From Acidobacteriaceae bacterium (GTDB taxonomy: Bacteria > Acidobacteriota > Terriglobia > Terriglobales > Acidobacteriaceae), in assembly GCA_003140075.1 (NCBI GenBank), contig PLIO01000214.1, positions 1 through 64,000 on the forward strand: a stretch of 64,000 nucleotides of DNA, written 5' to 3'. Shown piece by piece: positions 58,439 to 64,000 of the stretch. The translations under genes and the position numbers were made by a program. The stretch's first letter is position 1. Each line of letters begins with the position of its first letter. A model generated the notes under the pieces. That model was not told the DNA's origin. It was given only the letters and a program-made list of their open reading frames with translations, and ran no database searches.

Positions 58439-60157
58439 TTACGGCAGTGTGACGCTAGCGGAAAAGGGTGGTGACACCAGGCCGACAATCTGCGTGACCA
58501 CCATGTCATTGTCTATGTTGGGGTCGCGATATACGCCAAGCTCGGCATATTTTCCCGCCGGCAAATTGGCAACCTGATTAAGATATCCATAAATCACGTT
58601 GCTGTCTCCGGATTTGATCTCCGTGCCCCGAGGGCCGCGATCAGCCCACACACATTCTCCGGGGCCGGGACTCTTCGCGCCAGCGCCCTCGCTTGCCCAC
58701 TTGAATGGAGTGAGCGGGTTGGGCGCCGGACTGGTTTGGAGCGGGCCCTGACAATAAAGCGGGTAAGAGGGCTGGCGCGGCTCGATGTTGAAATAGGTCT
58801 CGTCGGTCGTCCCGAGTGCTACGAGGATATGCGTCCCGTCCTTGGTCCAGTCGGTCAGCACGGTGACTGCGGGATCGGTGCTGATGGTTTGTGACAGACT
58901 GTTTGTCTGCGTGGAAAAGGCGGAACCCGACATGGTGACTTTTGGAGTGAAGTCCGTGAATGCGGTGGACGGAGGGATCGCCTGAGGACTGTCGTTTTCG
59001 ATGATGAATTCCGCAGTCGGACCTAGCGTGAAGCACTCGGGCGCGGTTGGGCTGACCGAGCAGAGCGGGTTCGCCTTGACCGACGCGCAGGGCGAGCCAG
59101 TCGGCGACGTGCAACTCAGAATCGCACCGGGGGGCGTCATGTCTTGGAGCAAGGCGCATCCATAGCCGCCATTGATATCCCGGGCGCCTGTTGCGTTGCA
59201 ATACCAAGATTGAGCATAGAGCTCGTCGTTAGGGTTTGGGCTGAAGCCACCGCCACTGGTTTGGTTCGAGTCACCGCAGCAATATTCCTGGAAACTGTTG
59301 TAGGAGGCGGTGGTCGGGGTTGTCGACAGGAAGATGCCGTCCTGCATCAGGCCCACACGCCCGGTGCCCCCGCCAACGCCGACCCAAATCGATATCTCGG
59401 TGTCGGTAGTCTGGTCTCCGCCAGGGATCCCCGTGGGAACATTGAACGTAGCCTCGATGAAGTCGTACTCGGGAGAGCCGGTCAACATGCTGCCAACCCA
59501 GAGGTTGTCTGTGCTCGACGTCACGTTGTGCCGGTGCAGGAGGGGCCATTTGGCCTGCAGAAGCCGTCCGGGCTTGGACGCGGCGTCACGCCAGCGCGCG
59601 TACGCGGCGGCGTTCTTGGCCGGGTCCGGCCGAACTCCGTAGCCGGCCTCGATCAACTGGATCTCGGTGTAGCTGAACGGATCGCCTTTCAGCGCTGGCC
59701 GGTCCGTTCCTGGCTCCCTTGCCAGATCGAGCGGGCGCGACGCGAACGTATCGTCGGACGCGAGATCGACCGGATAGGACATGGATTTGCCCGCTGAGTC
59801 GGTACAATCCAGCGTAAGCCGCCGAGCCGCGTCGTCGGCCGTCGCCCGCACCGCATGAAAGCGGGCGTATCCATCCTCGCTGGTGAACACCGGGATCCCT
59901 GTTGTGGATGCACTCCCGGCGGGGTGCAACTTACATCGCAACCCCGGCAGGGCGCGAACGGATGCAGGTTCATAGCGCTTCGTCGCAGAAGATAGTTCTT
60001 GGGCGCACGTGTTTGGCACGCACAAAGTACCCAGGGACAGCACCAATGCTAAGGGAATTGCAAACCACCTGGACAAGCTATTGATCGCCTTTACGATTGG
60101 GTCACCCGGTAGCAAATAAACATGATTCAGCAAAATGATCAGCTTCTTGTTTTTCAT
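58439..60157 (-). CDS. Secreted G1-family-like (eqolisin) glutamic peptidase
   Basis: Signal peptide; FIEATFNVPTG...ISIWVGVGG...VGLMQDG...AEFIIEND resemble scytalidoglutamic peptidase blocks; AGGAGG upstream of ATG. Confidence 0.6.
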   Translation of the reverse strand: MKNKKLIILLNHVYLLPGDPIVKAINSLSRWFAIPLALVLSLGTLCVPNTCAQELSSATKRYEPASVRALPGLRCKLHPAGSASTTGIPVFTSEDGYARFHAVRATADDAARRLTLDCTDSAGKSMSYPVDLASDDTFASRPLDLAREPGTDRPALKGDPFSYTEIQLIEAGYGVRPDPAKNAAAYARWRDAASKPGRLLQAKWPLLHRHNVTSSTDNLWVGSMLTGSPEYDFIEATFNVPTGIPGGDQTTDTEISIWVGVGGGTGRVGLMQDGIFLSTTPTTASYNSFQEYCCGDSNQTSGGGFSPNPNDELYAQSWYCNATGARDINGGYGCALLQDMTPPGAILSCTSPTGSPCASVKANPLCSVSPTAPECFTLGPTAEFIIENDSPQAIPPSTAFTDFTPKVTMSGSAFSTQTNSLSQTISTDPAVTVLTDWTKDGTHILVALGTTDETYFNIEPRQPSYPLYCQGPLQTSPAPNPLTPFKWASEGAGAKSPGPGECVWADRGPRGTEIKSGDSNVIYGYLNQVANLPAGKYAELGVYRDPNIDNDMVVTQIVGLVSPPFSASVTLP

Positions 60158-60199
60158 GATTCCTCCTTACTGGATATGCACGTGTCTGTTGGAATGGTG

Positions 60200-60484
60200 A
60201 ATAAAGCGCGGGTATCGTTTCATAATGGCGCCGAAGCCGCAGGCTTGATGGTGCAAGGAATCGAGCAGCGACTTACCCTGGTTTGGCTTGACGCCGACGA
60301 GTACGGTGCCGCCATCCACCGCATGGCACGGCTGGGAATCGTGGGCGGCGCCGTTTATGACGGCCTGGTCGCGGCGTGTGCACTCAAGGCGGGCGCGAAC
60401 CACCTTTATACGTGGAATGTGCGCCACTTCGATCTGCTGGGCGCGGAGATAAGAAAGCTGGTAAAGATGCCGCCGACGGTTTAG
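60200..60484 (+). pseudogene. C-terminal fragment of a PIN-domain protein
   Basis: GGAVYDGLVAACALKAGANHLYTWNVRHFDLLGAEI is a PIN C-terminal half; no N-terminal catalytic Asp segment visible. Confidence 0.7.
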
Positions 60485-60639
60485 ATTTTCGCTTCGCAGC
60501 CGAGCGGCTGAATTGGCAAGCCAGAAACTGACCGCTGACTACTTTAGTAGGCTTGACGTAAGTCTCTCATCAGCCAAGAATGTAGGTTTCACTAGAGTTC
60601 TTTGACACTCCGCTCCACCCGCCTAACTCCTTACGGCTC

Positions 60640-60702
60640 AAGATTTTGTCCGTAACCCGTTGCGGCCCTTAGATTATTTTCGATTTTGCCGCTAAGGGCA
60701 AT
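60640..60702. repeat. Composite non-coding element, copy 4 left part
   Basis: GCGGCCCTTAGATTATTTTCGATTTTGCCGCTAAGG resembles the units of copies 1-3. Confidence 0.45.
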
Positions 60703-60710
60703 AATATCCT

Positions 60711-60737
60711 TGACTAATCATGATTAGTCTGCTACCA
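60711..60737 (+). promoter_or_regulatory. Putative promoter overlapping an 18-bp perfect palindrome GACTAATCATGATTAGTC
   Basis: TTGACT-17 nt-TACCAT, just upstream of ATG 60748. Confidence 0.45.
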
Positions 60738-60747
60738 TTACTACATT

Positions 60748-61703
60748 ATGCAAGAACCCAAGACATTTCAAGAGGCAATTTTGTACTTCGCAGATCGCAA
60801 CCGCTGCGTTGACTATCTTGCCCTTCGCCGCTGGAAAGACGGTGCGCCTGTGTGTCCTGCCTGCGGTCGCACCGATGCGAAGTTCCTAGAGAACCAAGCC
60901 CGTTGGCAATGCAAGGCTGTGCATCATCACCGCCAATTCTCCGTGAAGGTCGGAACGGTCATGGAGGATTCGGCCATTCCGCTTGAGAAGTGGCTGCCCG
61001 CGATCTGGGCAATCGTTAACGACAAGAACGGGATTAGCTCGTGGGAACTTCATCGCGCTTTGGGAGTGACACAGAAAAGCGCTTGGTTCATGCTGCATCG
61101 GATTCGCCTTGGTATGTCGCTACAGCGCAAGGGATTCGGTAGCGCAGCCCGTCCGAAGATGGGAGACGGCCCAAGGACAAGAAGGTTCGCTATGAAGCAC
61201 GCGGCGGCGCTTACGGTAAAACCATCGTGCAAGGTTTGTTAGACCGCGATGCACGCGAGGTCAGGGCCAAAGTTGTGCCGGACGTGAAGCGCGAGACCCT
61301 GCAAAACGAAATTCTCAAGAACGTGAAATACGGTACGACGGTCTATACCGACGAAGCCGTTGCCTACGATCAAGGGATGCAATGGCGCTTCGTGCAAGAG
61401 ATGGTGAATAAATCCGAGACCTACGTGCGGGGACAGGTTCACGTCAACGGCATGGAGAATTTTTGGAGTCTCCTCAAGCGGACGCTGAAAGGGACTTACG
61501 TTGCGGTCGAACCATACCACTTAGATCGTTACTTGGATGAACAGATTTTCCGCTACAACAATCGCGCCACAAAGGAGAACGCACTGACCGACGCAGACCG
61601 ATTCAGTCTCGCGCTAACGCGGATCGCCAACAAGCGATTGACCTATGCGGAGTTGACTGGAAAGACTGCGGAGGGGGCCTCTACAACGCCAGAGCCGTTC
61701 TAA
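60748..61703 (+). pseudogene. IS1595-family (ISXO2-like) transposase, broken across frames
   Basis: Zn ribbon CPACGRTDAKF...WQCKAVHHHRQFSVKVGTVMEDS; later frame VRYEARGGAYGKTIVQGLLDRDAREV...TVYTDEAVAYD...HVNGMENFWSLLKRTLKGTYV. Confidence 0.85.
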
Positions 61704-61888
61704 CCCGCGTCGCCTGAAACGCGGTCGGAAACCGAATGCGAAGCGGACTGTTTCTTAGCCCGCTTTTTTCTTTCCTTCTCGCGCTTCTCTTTGTCCAAAG
61801 CCTTTTTGATTGCGGAGTGAGGGACGCGCATAAGACCATCCATCGCTTGCGTAAAAGTCTCGAATGGAGTGAGCGGCTTCGGCTTCAT
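61700..61888 (-). CDS. Small Lys-rich hypothetical protein antisense-adjacent to the transposase
   Basis: MKPKPLTPFETFTQAMDGLMRVPHSAIKKALDKEKREKERKKRAKKQ. Confidence 0.5.
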   Translation of the reverse strand: MKPKPLTPFETFTQAMDGLMRVPHSAIKKALDKEKREKERKKRAKKQSASHSVSDRVSGDAG

Positions 61889-61895
61889 GCAAGTA

Positions 61896-62810
61896 TCATA
61901 CATTGTCATGTTCGACTTTTGCTTTGTCGTTCTCCATACGAGCACGCAACTCTTGCAGAATTTCTTTATTGAACGATTTCACGTGGATACCAAATGCGTC
62001 CATTTCGATTAAAGCCTGGAACGATTTTCGCTGCTTACGCGCTTCTAGCTTCGCCTCAGCTTCCTTGAAGGATTCAAACGCGACCAAATCAGCAGGCTGG
62101 AGTGGTACGCAGTCTTGCCAAGATAGGGGCGCAATTGTTGTGAAGGAATCTTTGTAGCGGAATCCCGAGCCGTTCATTTGCGTATTGAAGGCGCGCAGGA
62201 TCGTAGGATCGTACTTCCCATCTCCGCCAGTACGGTCATGGAACAGTGTCACTTTGGCGGGAATGCCCTGTCCTAAGTTGTGCAAATCATCGCCAACGGT
62301 GTACATCACAAATCTTGGCAGCAATCCGTAAGCGGCTTTCAAACGATCCTCAGCCCACTCAGGAAAGACCTCGCACAAATCATCCAGTTCGATTGTGTAG
62401 GCGACTGCGTGCATTCCTTGGCTGCGCTTCACCACCCCGAACAAACCACGTACAAAAGCGTCCCGTTCATCTAATGACCAACCCTTGAAGTCACCGCGCC
62501 GTCCACTGCATTCCGAAGCGTGATAGCGGGAAATTAGCGGTCTCCCAGCCTTCACCAGTCGCCTGTTGACGGCGTCTATTTGGAGCTTCCAAGACCTTGC
62601 TAGTTCTGCCCATACCTTTCCTCTGGCTACGAGACAAGAGAACACGAAAAGATTTTGCTTCGCTCCATCGTAGCTTTCGTCCATGTAGCCAGTGAACAGC
62701 ACAAATGTCCCCTTATCGAATCCCAAGGGATTGAACGGCTCCCAGAACTCCCTCAGGGGCAGGTATCTTGCTAACGGATTTTGTACGGGACATTTCCCGC
62801 TTTCCGGCAC
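61896..62810 (-). CDS. DUF3800 domain-containing protein
   Basis: FTGYMDESYDGAKQNLFVFSCLVA...LFHDRTGGDGKYD...LQPADLVAFESFKEAE. Confidence 0.8.
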   Translation of the reverse strand: MPESGKCPVQNPLARYLPLREFWEPFNPLGFDKGTFVLFTGYMDESYDGAKQNLFVFSCLVARGKVWAELARSWKLQIDAVNRRLVKAGRPLISRYHASECSGRRGDFKGWSLDERDAFVRGLFGVVKRSQGMHAVAYTIELDDLCEVFPEWAEDRLKAAYGLLPRFVMYTVGDDLHNLGQGIPAKVTLFHDRTGGDGKYDPTILRAFNTQMNGSGFRYKDSFTTIAPLSWQDCVPLQPADLVAFESFKEAEAKLEARKQRKSFQALIEMDAFGIHVKSFNKEILQELRARMENDKAKVEHDNV

Positions 62811-62854
62811 TCATAGTTTGACCGAATCACCTTGATTAGTCAAATATATTTATG

Positions 62855-62915
62855 CCCCGCTAAGTCGATGATTCCAATACCTGGGGGAAAGGGAGGGGTA
62901 TACCCTAGTTACAAG
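62855..62915. repeat. Composite non-coding element, copy 4 right part
   Basis: CCCCGCTAAGTCGATGATTCCAATACCTGGGGGAAAGGGAGGGGTATACCC matches the distal part of copy 2. Confidence 0.75.
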
Positions 62916-63046
62916 AATGTAAATAGCTATGTCCCGAAGCGGGAGGGTACTAGAAGTACTAGCGGTGTCGCCGCCGCAGGCAAGAACCAAGGTCCCTCGC
63001 TTCGCTCGGGATGACAGTCGTATGGGATACGGCAACCGTGGAACAT

Positions 63047-63982
63047 CTAACAGCCAGGATGTGCGAGGGCCTTCACCGCGAGGTCGGAACGCTCGCGCAG
63101 CTTCTGCACGGTTTCGAGAATAGCTTTGGCCGATGCGCCGGCATCGCTATTTTCGGCCACTTGGGCGACGCTTGCGGCCTCTTCGGCAGTAGTGCTGGCG
63201 ATTTCGAGCAGGATTACGAGCGCATCCGCGTGCAATTTCCACAGCGAGGACATGCTCTGGCTGCGTTTGAGTTCTTCGAGTTCCGTGTTAACACGGGCCA
63301 CGCAGGAAACCAGGCGGATCAGAGATCGAGCGACATCGGCGCGCAGGCTCTTCTCCTCCAGGAAGCCGGCATTGTAAGCCTCGGCCTGGGGCGTGGTGAG
63401 AGTCAGGTTGAAGAAGCGCATGGGAACGATCTGGCGGTACTTGGGATCGGCCACGCGGACGAAGACCCGGATCGATTCCTCGACGCGGCGCAGTTTGCTT
63501 TCTTCGGCGGAGAGTTGCTGGGCCGTGATGGCGGGCGGCTGGAAGGCCTGAGCCGCAACCGGGGCTTTCGCAGCGACAGCCCGCGCGGCCTTGGCAGCAG
63601 CCGCGGCTCCGCCGGAGGATTGAATCGCGTTCCCGGCGGTGGGCGCGAGCAACGACTTGCGGATGGGCGGCCGCCGGTCCAGTTCCTTTTTCAGGCGCGA
63701 AACACGGCGAAATTTTTCCAGCGCTCCGCTGTAATCGGCCTTGAGCATTTCTTTCTGCTCGATCGCGGCCACGTGCTCGACCGTGACTTCCACGCCGTCG
63801 ACTGTGCTTAGGATGCTGCCGCCCATTTCGTCCAGGGCCTGGGCAAACTGTTTGATCTCAGCCAGGGCCTTGGTGAAGAGTTGATCGAAACGCGCGCCAA
63901 ATGCGGCGTTGTGGGCAGCGACCGTGGCCAGCACGCCGGGATGATAGAACGAAGAATCCAACCAGCGCTTCAACTCACGCAC
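63047..63982 (-). CDS. Hypothetical protein (may extend past the window end)
   Basis: Long ORF with coherent coiled-coil-like composition; no family recognised. Confidence 0.6.
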   Translation of the reverse strand: MRELKRWLDSSFYHPGVLATVAAHNAAFGARFDQLFTKALAEIKQFAQALDEMGGSILSTVDGVEVTVEHVAAIEQKEMLKADYSGALEKFRRVSRLKKELDRRPPIRKSLLAPTAGNAIQSSGGAAAAAKAARAVAAKAPVAAQAFQPPAITAQQLSAEESKLRRVEESIRVFVRVADPKYRQIVPMRFFNLTLTTPQAEAYNAGFLEEKSLRADVARSLIRLVSCVARVNTELEELKRSQSMSSLWKLHADALVILLEIASTTAEEAASVAQVAENSDAGASAKAILETVQKLRERSDLAVKALAHPGC

Positions 63983-64000
63983 TCGGGAAACGATCCCAGA

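Larger units (their letters stand above)
60703..62850. mobile_element. Putative 2.15-kb element: decayed IS1595-type transposase, small ORF and DUF3800 gene between imperfect terminal inverted repeats
   Basis: AATATCCTTGACTAATCATG (60703-60722) vs reverse complement AATATATTTGACTAATCAAG (62831-62850). Confidence 0.55.

Noticed and set aside
1-64000. tRNA or rRNA genes
   Set aside because: No convincing tRNA T-arm/acceptor arrangement or rRNA core sequence was noticed; a tRNAscan/Infernal run would be decisive.

Overview
GC-rich bacterial chromosome segment with mostly housekeeping gene content. It resembles an acidobacterial (Terriglobia-like) genome, but that is inferred from gene content and intergenic repeats, not tested. 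Main content: a winged-helix/TPR regulator; a B12-dependent acyl-CoA mutase (large subunit and a separate B12-binding subunit split by alkA, chrA and an ORF6N gene); a GT2 glycosyltransferase; two tandem TolC paralogues; truA; two aldehyde dehydrogenases; an HMGL-family enzyme and a PanE-like reductase; an M20 peptidase; an amidohydrolase; HtrA/DegP; a CpsB/YwqE-type phosphatase; a PIN/antitoxin pair; an S53 peptidase; an aminotransferase; an M3 peptidase; a GT39 protein; a FecR protein; the cell-shape cluster mreB-mreC-mreD-mrdA-rodA; an RNase E/G; a HigBA-like pair; and a G1-like glutamic peptidase. Small accessory patches contain decayed IS1595-type transposases, a DUF3800 gene, a DUF2971 gene and a PIN fragment. 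The most interesting signals are mostly non-coding: (i) intergenic arrays of about 7-bp units, often arranged as inverted pairs, three of them inside the mre/mrd cluster; (ii) a composite non-coding element of about 230 bp present in three fuller copies plus one copy apparently interrupted by a 2.15-kb IS1595/DUF3800 island; (iii) a direct duplication of the rng 3' end flanking a HigBA module whose toxin gene is frameshifted; (iv) a large insertion inside the RNase E/G S1 domain. All family calls come from reading the sequence, with no database search.
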